Source: Flavobacterium cyclinae
GTDB lineage: Bacteria; Bacteroidota; Bacteroidia; Flavobacteriales; Flavobacteriaceae
Length of the DNA: 64,000 bases
NCBI RefSeq assembly: GCF_021172145.1
Contig: NZ_CP089095.1
Location: 682,001 to 746,000, forward strand
Reading direction: 5' to 3'
Part shown: positions 1-8,298 of the stretch, one piece after another
How positions within the stretch are numbered: the first letter of the stretch is position 1
How the letters are laid out: each line of letters opens with the position of its first letter
Made by a program: the position numbers and the translations under genes
The notes under the pieces: model-generated
The model's input: the letters and a program-made list of their open reading frames with translations, nothing else
Database searches by the model: none
What the model was told of the DNA's origin: nothing

Positions 1-373
1 ATGTGCAAATGTTTGCCCCGCCGATGCTATTTCAAAAGATGAATTTGGTATAGTTCATACTGCAAATACTGAACGTTGCATTGGATGTTCCAATTGTGTT
101 ATGGCATGTCCGTTTGGAGTTCCTAAGAAAATTGAAGAGTATGATTTAATGATGAAATGTACTATGTGTTATGATAGAACAAGCGTTGGAAAAAAACCAA
201 TGTGTGCTACAGTATGCCCAAGCGGCGCTTTGTTTTACGGTACTAAAGAAGAAATTAAAGAAATGAGACCAAACAGTTCACCAGTGAATACATTTGTATT
301 TGGAAAAGAAGTAGTGAATACAAAAGTGAATATAATGATGCCAAAAGGTAGTACCGAATTAATTATTTATTAA
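1..373 (+). CDS. 4Fe-4S polyferredoxin electron-transfer subunit (5' end missing)
   Basis: The reading frame is open from base 2, so this gene starts upstream of the window. The visible 123 residues carry the tail of a ferredoxin motif (CANVCP), a full [12 protein letters not shown] motif, CTMC and CATVCP, the layout of DmsB/NrfC-type subunits that hold several [4Fe-4S] clusters. Such subunits pass electrons between a quinol-reacting membrane partner and a periplasmic or catalytic subunit. It is followed 10 bp later by a Rieske protein and a small membrane protein, so the three probably form one electron-transfer module beside the nos locus. That it feeds NosZ is inferred from position only. 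Confidence 0.85.
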   Translation, partial: CANVCPADAISKDEFGIVHTANTERCIGCSNCVMACPFGVPKKIEEYDLMMKCTMCYDRTSVGKKPMCATVCPSGALFYGTKEEIKEMRPNSSPVNTFVFGKEVVNTKVNIMMPKGSTELIIY

Positions 374-383
374 TGAATTTATC

Positions 384-893
384 ATGTCAAAAGAAAATAA
401 TTTAGATAAAAATTGGAAAAAAGATTTTCCAATCCAAAAACAAGAAGCAGCTCAAGTTAGTAGAAGAGATTTTGCAAAGTTTTTAACTCTAGTATCAGGT
501 GGATTAATGGTAGGTAGTGGTTTAGTTGCAGCAAAATCTTATTTATTACCTAAAGAGGAAGTAGAAGGAGAACATTTTGTTTGTGATATAAAAGATATCC
601 CTGTTGGCGGAACAAAAGCATTTTTAATTAAAGGAAGTACTATTCCTTATATTTTAATCCATTTAGAGGATGGTAGTTTTACTGCATATGAACAAAAATG
701 TACACATTTATCATGTGCGGTTTATTATAAACCTGGTTCTGGTCAAATAATTTGTCCGTGTCATGAAGGTCACTTTGATGCTAAAACAGGTGATGTTTTA
801 GCAGGACCACCTCCAAGACCCTTACCACGTTTAGATGTGTTAGTAAAAGAACAAGCTATCTTTGTAAAAGCTCATGAAAATTCAATTGGTTAA
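384..893 (+). CDS. Tat-exported Rieske [2Fe-2S] protein
   Basis: The protein has 169 residues. A twin-arginine motif (SRRDFAKFL, about residues 26-34) is followed by a hydrophobic stretch, so it is probably exported folded and stays anchored by its N-terminus. The Rieske cluster motifs are CTHLSC and CPCHEGHF, giving the two Cys and two His ligands. The C-terminal part (GPPPRPLPRLDV) is the usual Rieske proline loop. It lies 10 bp after the polyferredoxin and 18 bp before a two-helix membrane protein, all on one strand. The likely role is periplasmic electron transfer in a quinol-oxidising complex that could supply the nitrous oxide or nitric oxide reductases nearby; the partner is inferred. 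Confidence 0.9.
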   Translation: MSKENNLDKNWKKDFPIQKQEAAQVSRRDFAKFLTLVSGGLMVGSGLVAAKSYLLPKEEVEGEHFVCDIKDIPVGGTKAFLIKGSTIPYILIHLEDGSFTAYEQKCTHLSCAVYYKPGSGQIICPCHEGHFDAKTGDVLAGPPPRPLPRLDVLVKEQAIFVKAHENSIG

Positions 894-911
894 TCTTAAT
901 AAATAAAGCCC

Positions 912-1157
912 ATGAGTACTTTTAGACAAGGACAGAATAGTGCCAATACAAGAAAACTAAATGCTGTATTATCTACCATAATTTTTATATTAATACTTAA
1001 TGTTACTATTCAAATTTGGTTATTATACGCTGCATTAAATAATGCTTTAGATAATAACAAAGAGATTTTAATTCCAGCTTTTATTGCATCGGCTATATTA
1101 TTTGCAATTGGAGTAGGTTTACTCTATTATCTCCCTATTGGCAATAACAAAAAATAA
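912..1157 (+). CDS. small two-helix membrane protein next to the Rieske gene
   Basis: This is an 81-residue protein with a polar, charged N-terminus (about 15 residues) and two hydrophobic segments, roughly residues 18-42 and 55-76. No catalytic motif is visible. It resembles the small uncharacterised membrane proteins (possibly the DUF6755 type) that accompany Rieske/polyferredoxin modules in Bacteroidota, but I cannot confirm the family. It closes this operon: a strong hairpin with a T-run follows. A role in anchoring the Rieske/ferredoxin module is plausible but inferred. Confidence 0.65.
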   Translation: MSTFRQGQNSANTRKLNAVLSTIIFILILNVTIQIWLLYAALNNALDNNKEILIPAFIASAILFAIGVGLLYYLPIGNNKK

Positions 1158-1178
1158 TATCTTACTTTTTTTAATTTA

Positions 1179-1216
1179 AAAACTTTTGAAAATTCTGTAT
1201 TCAAAAGTTTTTTTTA
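1179..1216 (+). terminator. rho-independent terminator after the Rieske operon
   Basis: A 12-bp perfect inverted repeat (AAAACTTTTGAA at 1179-1190 and TTCAAAAGTTTT at 1200-1211) with a 9-nt loop is followed by a run of T. It separates the Rieske operon from the 596-aa gene. Confidence 0.75.
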
Positions 1217-1267
1217 TTTTAAATTATTGATTTGTAGTTAATAAATAAAAAGTAAGGTTTTGAGAAC

Positions 1268-1312
1268 TATGATTTTAATCATGTTTTAATCGTTTTAATT
1301 GTGTTTCATTTG
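1268..1312 (+). promoter_or_regulatory. Crp/Fnr-type operator and -7 box for the 596-aa gene
   Basis: The operator TATGATTTTAATCATG (1268-1283) has TGATT/AATCA half-sites around two bases. A -7-like box TTCATTTG lies at 1305-1312, and its last G is 36.5 bp from the operator centre. The same spacing is seen at the other operator copies in the window, implying activator binding near -41.5. Confidence 0.7.
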
Positions 1313-1370
1313 TCACTATTTATTTTGCTAAGAGAATAAGTAGAACGCAAAAATTAACCAAGAAAACAAT

Positions 1371-3161
1371 ATGACTTTACAAAAAAACGTACACACTTTT
1401 CACATTCCTGTTATGGGATTGGCTTTCACTATTGATAGTCCAGTGCGAGTGGCACAATACGGAATTGATTCTGTAATCTCTATCATGGATGACGATTTGA
1501 TTGAAAAAATGACCGCTTTTTATGCCGAAAAATTCAAGCAACCGTATGAAGAAATTTCGCAAAAAGTAGAAGATTTTAGAGCCAAAAGAATTACCAATTA
1601 TTTGAATTTACTCGATACAGTTGTCACTCAAAAATTCGAAAGTTTCAAATCGGAATTGATTGAAAAAAGAACGCAATTAGAAGATTTTATCGCCATTTTG
1701 CCAACAACTTCCGAATTAAAAATCAAATTAGAACATTTAATCGAATCAGGAAAAAACAATATAATGGAATTGAAAACGATTCTTGACCATCATTTTGCAC
1801 CAGGTAGTATCGATGTGAATATCATGACAAAACTTGATAAAGATAATTTTAGTGATGAAGAACAATTGCCCGTAATTTATAACGATGCGCATGCAGCTTT
1901 AAGAGGTTTTGTAAACAGTACCACAAATTCATCGGTAGTTTTTTCTGCTGGAATGAATCCGAGATTGTACAGTTATATGGAAAATTTTGATGCTTTTTAT
2001 CCCAATGCAAACGGACAATTTCAGAAGAAAATCATTTTGAAAGTGAGTGATTTCCGTTCAGCAATGATTCAAGGAAATTTTCTTGCTAAGAAAGGACTTT
2101 GGGTTTCTGAATATCGTATAGAATCAGGTTTAAATTGTGGAGGTCACGCTTTTGCTACTGATGGGTTTTTATTAGGTCCAATTTTGGAAGAATTCAAAAA
2201 CAAAAAAGACGAGTTGATTCAATCGGCTTATTCGCTATTGACAAATGCTTTAGCTTCAAAAAATAAAATAGTTCCAAACGAACCTCCTGTTTTAAAAATC
2301 ACAGTGCAAGGTGGCGTAGGAACAGCAGAAGAGCATCAGTTTTTATTAGACCATTATCAAGTAGATGCTGTGGGTTGGGGTTCTCCGTTTCTTTTAGTTC
2401 CAGAAGCTACTTCAGTTGATGCGGAAACAAGAAAATTATTAGCTGATGCCAAAGAAAAAGATTTGTATTTGAGTAATATTTCTCCACTTGGAGTTCCGTT
2501 TAATACGATTAAAGGCATGACAAATGATTTCTTTAAAAGCCAACGCATCGCTTCAGGAAAAGCAGGAAGTTCGTGTCCTAAAAAATATTTAGCATTAAGC
2601 AAAGAATACAAGAAAGAAGGTACTTGTATCGCATCTAAAAAACATCAAGACAAGAAATTAGAAGAGTTAGAAGCAAAACGCAATAGCATTTCGTTCGAAG
2701 CTTACACCAAAGAATACAATTCAATCACAGAAAAATCATGTTTGTGTGTGGGATTATCCAATGCAAGTCACTTAGAATTAGGAATTCCAATTAAAGGTCA
2801 AGCGCAAGGAGTGGTTGTTTGTCCTGGTCCAAATATGGCTTATTTTTCAAGGGAATTTTCTTTAAAAGAGATGATTCAGCATATTTATGGCAAAAAAGAA
2901 ATCGAAGATCATACCGATAGACCTAATATGTTAGTGAAAGAATTAGGTTTGTATGTTTCGTATTTGTCAACTCAAATAAATGAAGCTTTCGAGATAACTC
3001 CCCAACAAATCAAAAAATGGGAAACATTTAAAACGAATCTTTTAAATGGAATCGACTATTATAAATCGATTTTCCAAGAAAAGAACTCAAAAATTCAAAA
3101 CGATATTACAGAATTAGAATTGCAACTAAACAAACTTGAATTCAATGTTGTTTCAGTTTAA
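1371..3161 (+). CDS. conserved protein of unknown function, possible FMN-type TIM barrel with a Cys-rich region
   Basis: I do not recognise a named family for this 596-residue cytoplasmic protein. The opening (HIPVMGLAFTIDSPVRVAQ) and the centre (TVQGGVGTAEEH, about 311-322, then VDAVGWGSPFLL, about 331-342) resemble the phosphate-binding and C-terminal strands of flavin-dependent TIM barrels such as 2-nitropropane dioxygenase or FabK relatives; this is a pattern impression, not an alignment. Six cysteines stand out: C256 in NCGGHA, C402, C419, the pair C457/C459, and C484 in VVVCPGP, which could bind metal or an Fe-S cluster. Residues 40-140 and 540-590 look helical or coiled. It is a single-gene unit between terminators. 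It carries the same operator as nosZ and the nor operon, so it is probably made under nitrogen-oxide respiration. Confidence 0.7.
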   Translation: MTLQKNVHTFHIPVMGLAFTIDSPVRVAQYGIDSVISIMDDDLIEKMTAFYAEKFKQPYEEISQKVEDFRAKRITNYLNLLDTVVTQKFESFKSELIEKRTQLEDFIAILPTTSELKIKLEHLIESGKNNIMELKTILDHHFAPGSIDVNIMTKLDKDNFSDEEQLPVIYNDAHAALRGFVNSTTNSSVVFSAGMNPRLYSYMENFDAFYPNANGQFQKKIILKVSDFRSAMIQGNFLAKKGLWVSEYRIESGLNCGGHAFATDGFLLGPILEEFKNKKDELIQSAYSLLTNALASKNKIVPNEPPVLKITVQGGVGTAEEHQFLLDHYQVDAVGWGSPFLLVPEATSVDAETRKLLADAKEKDLYLSNISPLGVPFNTIKGMTNDFFKSQRIASGKAGSSCPKKYLALSKEYKKEGTCIASKKHQDKKLEELEAKRNSISFEAYTKEYNSITEKSCLCVGLSNASHLELGIPIKGQAQGVVVCPGPNMAYFSREFSLKEMIQHIYGKKEIEDHTDRPNMLVKELGLYVSYLSTQINEAFEITPQQIKKWETFKTNLLNGIDYYKSIFQEKNSKIQNDITELELQLNKLEFNVVSV

Positions 3162-3213
3162 GATATAATTATTTAATAATGAGGGTTATTTAATTTTTAT
3201 AAGTAGGTTTTTT

Positions 3214-3254
3214 TTAAAAGGTTGTTTTCAGTTTTTGGAGACAACCTTTTTTAT
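3214..3254 (+). terminator. terminator after the 596-aa gene
   Basis: AAAAGGTTGT (3216-3225) pairs with ACAACCTTTT (3241-3250), followed by more T. It isolates the preceding gene from the cytochrome c/nosZ transcript. Confidence 0.7.
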
Positions 3255-3292
3255 TCAACAATTGTTAAGAATAAAGATAAAAATATCTTTTT

Positions 3293-3337
3293 TATGATTG
3301 TAATCATACTTTTAAAGCGCTCAATTTCAGAAATTTG
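3293..3337 (+). promoter_or_regulatory. Crp/Fnr-type operator and -7 box for the cytochrome c/nosZ transcript
   Basis: TATGATTGTAATCATA (3293-3308) is a perfect palindrome apart from the two central bases. A -7-like box GAAATTTG (3330-3337) ends 36.5 bp from the operator centre, and the cytochrome start codon follows at 3365. No convincing -33 element is seen, as expected for an activator-dependent promoter. Confidence 0.75.
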
Positions 3338-3364
3338 TAGTAATAATTTTAATATTAAAATATC

Positions 3365-3847
3365 ATGAACAAATCAATTTTACTTGTTTTATCTCTTGCT
3401 TTAGCTATAGCATGTGGTAAAAAAGAAGCATCTGCTGAGGATAATTATCAACCTGGTGGAGGTGAAGCAACAACAGAGGCTGCCGCTGATCCGGCTTCGT
3501 ATGATCCAAAACGTGGTGAAGGAAAATACGACACTGTTGAATTAGGTGCAACATTAGACCAAGCAATGGCTACTAAAGGGGAAGAAGTTGCAGGTGTAAA
3601 ATGTACATCGTGTCATAAAATGACAGATGAAAAATTAGTAGGGCCAGGATGGAAAGGCGTAACTGAAAGAAGAACACCTCAATGGATTATGAACTTCATT
3701 ACTAATCCAGATCCAATGATTGATAAAGATCCAGAAGTACAAGCACAACTTGAAATTTGTTTGGTTCGTATGCCTAACCAAGGTGTTTCTGATGATGAAG
3801 CCAGAGGGATTTTAGAGTATATGCGTAAAAATGACGGTGTAAAATAA
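3365..3847 (+). CDS. monoheme cytochrome c lipoprotein, likely electron donor to NosZ
   Basis: The protein has 160 residues. A lipoprotein signal (lipobox ending at C17 in AIACGKK) is followed by a low-complexity linker, then a single c-type heme site CTSCH at about residues 79-83. A Met in the C-terminal part (VRMPNQGVS) is the likely axial ligand. It is the first gene of the transcript and lies 61 bp before nosZ, with a hairpin in between. Cytochromes encoded directly upstream of clade II nosZ are thought to pass electrons to the CuA centre. Location should be the periplasmic face of the inner or outer membrane, tethered by lipid. Confidence 0.85.
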   Translation: MNKSILLVLSLALAIACGKKEASAEDNYQPGGGEATTEAAADPASYDPKRGEGKYDTVELGATLDQAMATKGEEVAGVKCTSCHKMTDEKLVGPGWKGVTERRTPQWIMNFITNPDPMIDKDPEVQAQLEICLVRMPNQGVSDDEARGILEYMRKNDGVK

Positions 3848-3854
3848 ACGTAAA

Positions 3855-3890
3855 AAGGTATTGTATTAAGTGAAAGTGATACGATACCTT
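3855..3890 (+). other. intercistronic hairpin between cytochrome c and nosZ
   Basis: AAGGTATTGTAT (3855-3866) pairs fully with ATACGATACCTT (3879-3890), allowing one G-U pair; the loop is 12 nt. No long T-run follows, so it looks more like an mRNA-stabilising or attenuating element than a terminator. Confidence 0.55.
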
Positions 3891-3908
3891 AATTTAACTA
3901 CATATATC

Positions 3909-5894
3909 ATGAAAAATAAATTTGTAAAAGCAATTTTAGTAATTGTATTAGGAAGTGCACTTTTTACTTCTTGTAAACCCAAAAATTCAGGAGATGCTGT
4001 TAGTGGTGATGCCGCTCAACGAGTATACGTTGCTCCTGGTAAATACGATGAATTTTATAATTTCGTTTCAGGGGGATTTAGTGGTCAAATGAGTGTTTAT
4101 GGTCTGCCAAGTGGTAGAATGTTAAAAGTAGTTCCTATTTTTTCTCAAGACCCTGAAAGTGGATGGGGCTTTAGTGAAGAAACTAAACCTATGTTAAATA
4201 CTTCAGAAGGTTTTATTCCTTGGGATGATCAACATCACTTAGAGTTATCACAAACCAACGGAGAAGTTGATGGTAGATGGATATTTGCTAATGCAAACAA
4301 CACACCACGTATTGCAAGAGTTGATTTAAAACGTTTTAAAACTGCAGAAATTATTGAGTTGCCAAACTCTGCGGGTAACCACTCATCACCTTTTATTACT
4401 GAAAATACAGAATATGTAGTTGCAGGAACTCGTTTTGGTGTACCTGGTGATTACGAAAATGGTGATGTTCCAATCAATACTTATAAAGAAAATTTTAAAG
4501 GACATATTAGTTTTATTAAAGTGGATAAAGAATCAGGTAAAATGGATTTATCTTTTCAATTACGATTACCTGGTGTAAATTTTGACCTTTCTCATGCTGG
4601 AAAAGGAAAATCTCATGGATGGTTTTTCTTCACTTGTTACAATTCTGAACAAGCTAATACACTTTTAGAAGTTAATGCTTCTCAAAGAGATAAAGACTTT
4701 ATTATGGCAGTAAACTGGAAAAAAGCTGAAGAGTATATAAAAGCTGGTAAAGGGAAAATAGAAAAAACAAAATATGCCCATAATACTTGGAATGACGAAA
4801 CACATACTGGGACTTCTGTAATTAAAGATGAGGTTTTAGTTTTAGACGCTATGGCAATGAAAGATATTTGCTATTTAATGCCTTGTCCAAAATCTCCACA
4901 TGGTTGTGATGTTGATCCAACTGGAGAATATATCGTAGGTTCAGGTAAATTAGCAGCTTTAATACCTGTATTTAGCTTTGATAAAATGATAAATGCTATT
5001 GGCAAAAAAGATTATGAAGGTGATTATGAAGGTATTCCTGTATTAAAATACAACTCAGTACTTCATGGAGAGGTTCAAAAACCAGGTTTAGGACCATTAC
5101 ATACTGAATTTGATGGAAAAGGAAACGCATACACTACTTTCTTTGTGTCTTCTGAAGTAGTTAAATGGGATATTAAAACATTAAAAGTGTTAGATAGAGT
5201 ACCAACTTATTATTCTGTAGGTCACTTATGTATTCCTGGTGGCGACTCTAAAAAACCTTTTGGAAAATATCTGATTGCTTACAATAAAATTACAAAAGAT
5301 AGATATTTACCTACAGGGCCAGAGTTAACGCAATCTGCTCAATTATATGATATTAGCGGAGATAAAATGCAATTATTGTTAGATTTTCCAACTATTGGTG
5401 AGCCTCACTATGCACAAGCAGCTCCTGCTGATTTGATTCGAAATAACGGACAATTGAAAATTTACGATATTAAGAAAAATAATCACCCAAGAGTAGCTAA
5501 AGGTGAAAAAGAAACAAAAGTGGTAAGAGAAGGTAACAAAGTACATGTTTATATGACAATGGTACGTTCACACTTTTCTCCAGATAATATTGAAGGAATT
5601 AAAGTTGGAGATGATGTTTATTTCCACATTACAAACCTTGAACAAGATTGGGATGTACCTCATGGATTCTCAATTAGAAGAGCACAAACCGCTGAATTAC
5701 TAATTATGCCTGGCGAAACCTCTACCTTGAATTGGAAACCTACAAAAGTTGGTATTGTTCCATTTTATTGTACAGATTTCTGTAGTGCATTACACCAAGA
5801 AATGTCAGGATACATCAGAGTTTCTCCTGCAGGAAGTAATGTTCCTCTTAGTTATAGCTTAGGTACAAATTTACCAGCTTCTTCAACAAAATAA
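3909..5894 (+). CDS. nosZ: nitrous oxide reductase, clade II (Sec/lipoprotein type)
   Basis: NosZ reduces N2O to N2 in the periplasm using a CuZ four-copper cluster and a CuA electron-entry site. The 661-residue protein starts at the ATG at 3909; an in-frame GTG at 3870 lies inside the upstream hairpin and would spoil the signal peptide. There is no twin-arginine motif. Instead, a Sec signal ends in a lipobox with C22 (ALFTSC), as in clade II enzymes. The beta-propeller holds His-rich CuZ motifs (DDQHH, GNHSS, KSHGW, GHLC). The C-terminal cupredoxin domain carries the CuA signature with C621, C625, H629 and M632 (CTDFCSALHQEM). A terminator follows directly, so nosZ may be made in excess of the accessory genes downstream. 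Confidence 0.97.
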   Translation: MKNKFVKAILVIVLGSALFTSCKPKNSGDAVSGDAAQRVYVAPGKYDEFYNFVSGGFSGQMSVYGLPSGRMLKVVPIFSQDPESGWGFSEETKPMLNTSEGFIPWDDQHHLELSQTNGEVDGRWIFANANNTPRIARVDLKRFKTAEIIELPNSAGNHSSPFITENTEYVVAGTRFGVPGDYENGDVPINTYKENFKGHISFIKVDKESGKMDLSFQLRLPGVNFDLSHAGKGKSHGWFFFTCYNSEQANTLLEVNASQRDKDFIMAVNWKKAEEYIKAGKGKIEKTKYAHNTWNDETHTGTSVIKDEVLVLDAMAMKDICYLMPCPKSPHGCDVDPTGEYIVGSGKLAALIPVFSFDKMINAIGKKDYEGDYEGIPVLKYNSVLHGEVQKPGLGPLHTEFDGKGNAYTTFFVSSEVVKWDIKTLKVLDRVPTYYSVGHLCIPGGDSKKPFGKYLIAYNKITKDRYLPTGPELTQSAQLYDISGDKMQLLLDFPTIGEPHYAQAAPADLIRNNGQLKIYDIKKNNHPRVAKGEKETKVVREGNKVHVYMTMVRSHFSPDNIEGIKVGDDVYFHITNLEQDWDVPHGFSIRRAQTAELLIMPGETSTLNWKPTKVGIVPFYCTDFCSALHQEMSGYIRVSPAGSNVPLSYSLGTNLPASSTK

Positions 5895-5896
5895 TT

Positions 5897-5928
5897 TTTT
5901 AGGGAGCAGAAATGCTCCCTAATTTTTC
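5897..5928 (+). terminator. terminator directly after nosZ
   Basis: TTAGGGAGCA (5899-5908), loop GAAA, TGCTCCCTAA (5913-5922), then a T-run. It may act as a partial terminator that sets the nosZ to accessory gene ratio. Confidence 0.8.
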
Positions 5929-6054
5929 TTCCAATAAAACAAAAATCTTCACTTAAAACTATAATTAAAAATCATTATTGTTTTTCTTTTAGTAAGAAAA
6001 ACTTACGATAATTTATTTAAAACAATATATGATTTTAACATAAAAATAAAAATC

Positions 6055-6639
6055 ATGAAAGAAAATAATTTAACAATACTTTCTAAAGTTTTGTTAGTAA
6101 TAGTAGGATTATTATTTATTGGCTCTTTATTTGTACCAATGTGGAGAATTGAATTAGATGCTCCACAATATCCAGAGGGATTAATGTTACAACTTCATGC
6201 AAATAAAATTGGCGGTGATGTTGATATTATAAATGGATTAAATCACTACATCGGTATGGCAACTTTACATACGGAGAACTTTTTTGAATTTACGATTCTT
6301 CCTTATGTTTTTGGGACTTTTGCATTTATTTCACTAATTTTAGTATTCATTAATAATAGAAAAGCTGTTTTTGGCTTTCTTATAACTTTTGTTCTTTTTG
6401 TAATTCTTTCTGGAATTGATTTTTATAGATGGAATTATGAATACGGACACAATCTTGATCCTAATGCAGCAATAAAAGTGCCGGGTATGGCTTATCAACC
6501 TCCATTAATTGGTTACAAACAATTATTAAACTTTGGAGCTTATTCAATTCCAGATATAGGTGGATGGATGCTTACAGGCGCTGGAATTTTATTATTTGTT
6601 GTAGTTTTAAAAGAATTTAAATTTAAAAAATCAATATAA
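6055..6639 (+). CDS. nos-locus integral membrane protein (NosB-like)
   Basis: The protein has 194 residues with about four membrane segments: residues 10-28, 78-98, 107-125 and 168-187. A periplasmic loop of about 50 residues follows the first helix. Clade II nos loci usually have a membrane protein called NosB just after nosZ; its role is not settled and may concern electron supply or assembly. Position and topology fit, but I cannot verify homology by eye. It abuts nosL with no gap (stop at 6639, next ATG at 6640), so it is translated with the accessory genes. Confidence 0.65.
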   Translation: MKENNLTILSKVLLVIVGLLFIGSLFVPMWRIELDAPQYPEGLMLQLHANKIGGDVDIINGLNHYIGMATLHTENFFEFTILPYVFGTFAFISLILVFINNRKAVFGFLITFVLFVILSGIDFYRWNYEYGHNLDPNAAIKVPGMAYQPPLIGYKQLLNFGAYSIPDIGGWMLTGAGILLFVVVLKEFKFKKSI

Positions 6640-7059
6640 ATGAAACGACTATCTTATATTTTAATCTTGTTAGTATCAATTTCTTGTGCAACAAAAGAAG
6701 CTGATCCAATTAAACTTAATTCTGACGGATGTGATTTTTGTAAAATGAAAATTGCAGATGGTAAATTTGGAGCAGAATTAATCACAACAAAGGGTAGAAT
6801 ATATAAATTTGATGATATGCATTGTATGATTAATTATCATAAAGAAAATCTAACAACAAATATTCAATCATTTTACATACATGATTTTAATCAAAATAAT
6901 GTTTTAATTCCTGCCGAAAATGCCTTTTACGTAAAAGGAGGAGAAATTAGCAGTCCAATGCGTGGCAATATAATTGCAGTTAAAACCGAGGAGGAAGCAA
7001 AAAAAATAGCATCAAAATATAATGCAAATCCAATTTCTTGGAGCGAAATAATTAAATAA
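6640..7059 (+). CDS. nosL: NosL copper chaperone lipoprotein
   Basis: NosL is an outer-face lipoprotein that binds Cu(I) and helps deliver copper for the CuZ site of NosZ. The 139-residue protein has a lipobox at about residue 16 (SISCATK). The family signature follows: CDFCKMKI (about 31-38), then a stretch with FDDMHCM (about 66-72), giving Cys and Met candidates for copper binding. It sits between the NosB-like gene and nosD, six bases before the latter, in the standard accessory order. Confidence 0.92.
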   Translation: MKRLSYILILLVSISCATKEADPIKLNSDGCDFCKMKIADGKFGAELITTKGRIYKFDDMHCMINYHKENLTTNIQSFYIHDFNQNNVLIPAENAFYVKGGEISSPMRGNIIAVKTEEEAKKIASKYNANPISWSEIIK

Positions 7060-7065
7060 AATCAA

Positions 7066-8298
7066 ATGAAATATTTCTTAATTATATTACTTTTTTTTTC
7101 ACTCTCACTTAAAGCAACCACTATACATGTAGGTAAAAAGCATGAGATTAAGTCTGTTAAGAAAGGAATTGCTTTAGCAAAAAATGGAGATACTCTTATT
7201 GTACATGGTGGATTGTATAAAGAAGGTAATATAAAAATTGATAAAAAAATTGTCTTTTTAGGAAAAGGTTTGCCGGTTTTAGATGGGGAAAAAAAACATG
7301 AAGTTTTATCAATACACGCAGATAGTGTAGTGGTTGATGGATTCAAAATAGTAAGATGTGCTTACGCAACTATTACAGATCCTTGTGGTATTAAAGTTTA
7401 TAATAGAAGTCACGTTTTAATTCAAAATAATGTTTTAGATGATAATTTTTTTGGGATATATCTTCAAAATTCTCAAAATTGTACTATTAAAAATAATACA
7501 CTAAAAGCTTATGGAAAACAAGAGCAACAGCTTGGAAATGGAATTCATTGTTGGAAATCAAATAATATTTTAATAATTGCAAATCGTATTGATGGTCATA
7601 GAGATGGGATTTATTTTGAATTTGTATATGATTCATTAATTTGGAGAAATATTAGCACAAATAATGTCAGATATGGATTGCATTTTATGTTTTCACACAG
7701 CGATACATATATTACTAATATTTTTAGAAATAACGGTGCTGGAGTTGCAGTAATGTATACTAAAGATGTTAAAATGTTTAATAACACTTTTGATGAAAAT
7801 TGGGGAGCTTCAGCTTATGGATTGCTTTTAAAAGATATAACGGATAGTTATATATTTAACAATAGATTTAACTCAAATACTTCAGCTATTTACGTTGAAG
7901 GTAGTAGCCGAAATAAAATAGAGAAAAATCAATTTAACGCTAATGGATGGGCTATGCAAATTCAAGCAAGTAGCATGGATAACGAAGTTGTAAACAATAA
8001 TTTCATTGGTAATACTTTTGATATGGGAACCAACGGAAGTTTAGTGTTGAATACTTTTAATTCAAATTATTGGGATAAATATGAAGGCTATGATTTGAAT
8101 AAAGATGAAATTGGTGATGTACCATATCATCCTTTGAGTTTATTTGCTGTTCTGATTGAAAATAATCCTTCAACTATGCTTTTATTTAGAAGTTTTATGA
8201 TTACACTTTTAGATAAATCTGAAAAAGTATTACCAAGTATAACTCCTGATAATTTTATAGACAATAAGCCACAAATGAAACCATTACCATTATTATGA
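7066..8298 (+). CDS. nosD: NosD periplasmic beta-helix protein for NosZ maturation
   Basis: NosD is a periplasmic right-handed beta-helix protein of the CASH/NosD family. It works with the NosFY ABC transporter and NosL in building the CuZ cluster. The 410-residue protein has a signal peptide (about residues 1-17). Repeated Asn-rich rungs (for example VLIQNNVLDDNFFGIYLQNS and similar units) run through about residues 90-330, as expected for the parallel beta-helix. Its stop overlaps the nosF start by 4 bp, suggesting coupled translation. Confidence 0.95.
   Translation: MKYFLIILLFFSLSLKATTIHVGKKHEIKSVKKGIALAKNGDTLIVHGGLYKEGNIKIDKKIVFLGKGLPVLDGEKKHEVLSIHADSVVVDGFKIVRCAYATITDPCGIKVYNRSHVLIQNNVLDDNFFGIYLQNSQNCTIKNNTLKAYGKQEQQLGNGIHCWKSNNILIIANRIDGHRDGIYFEFVYDSLIWRNISTNNVRYGLHFMFSHSDTYITNIFRNNGAGVAVMYTKDVKMFNNTFDENWGASAYGLLLKDITDSYIFNNRFNSNTSAIYVEGSSRNKIEKNQFNANGWAMQIQASSMDNEVVNNNFIGNTFDMGTNGSLVLNTFNSNYWDKYEGYDLNKDEIGDVPYHPLSLFAVLIENNPSTMLLFRSFMITLLDKSEKVLPSITPDNFIDNKPQMKPLPLL

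Noticed and set aside
3870..3908. GTG at 3870 as the nosZ start
   Set aside because: It falls inside the intercistronic hairpin and would place 13 extra residues before the clear lipoprotein signal at 3909.
6028..6043. Half-site TATGATT before the NosB-like gene
   Set aside because: The second half is broken (AACATAA) and it lies only 12 bp from the start codon, so the promoter geometry of the other sites cannot be met.
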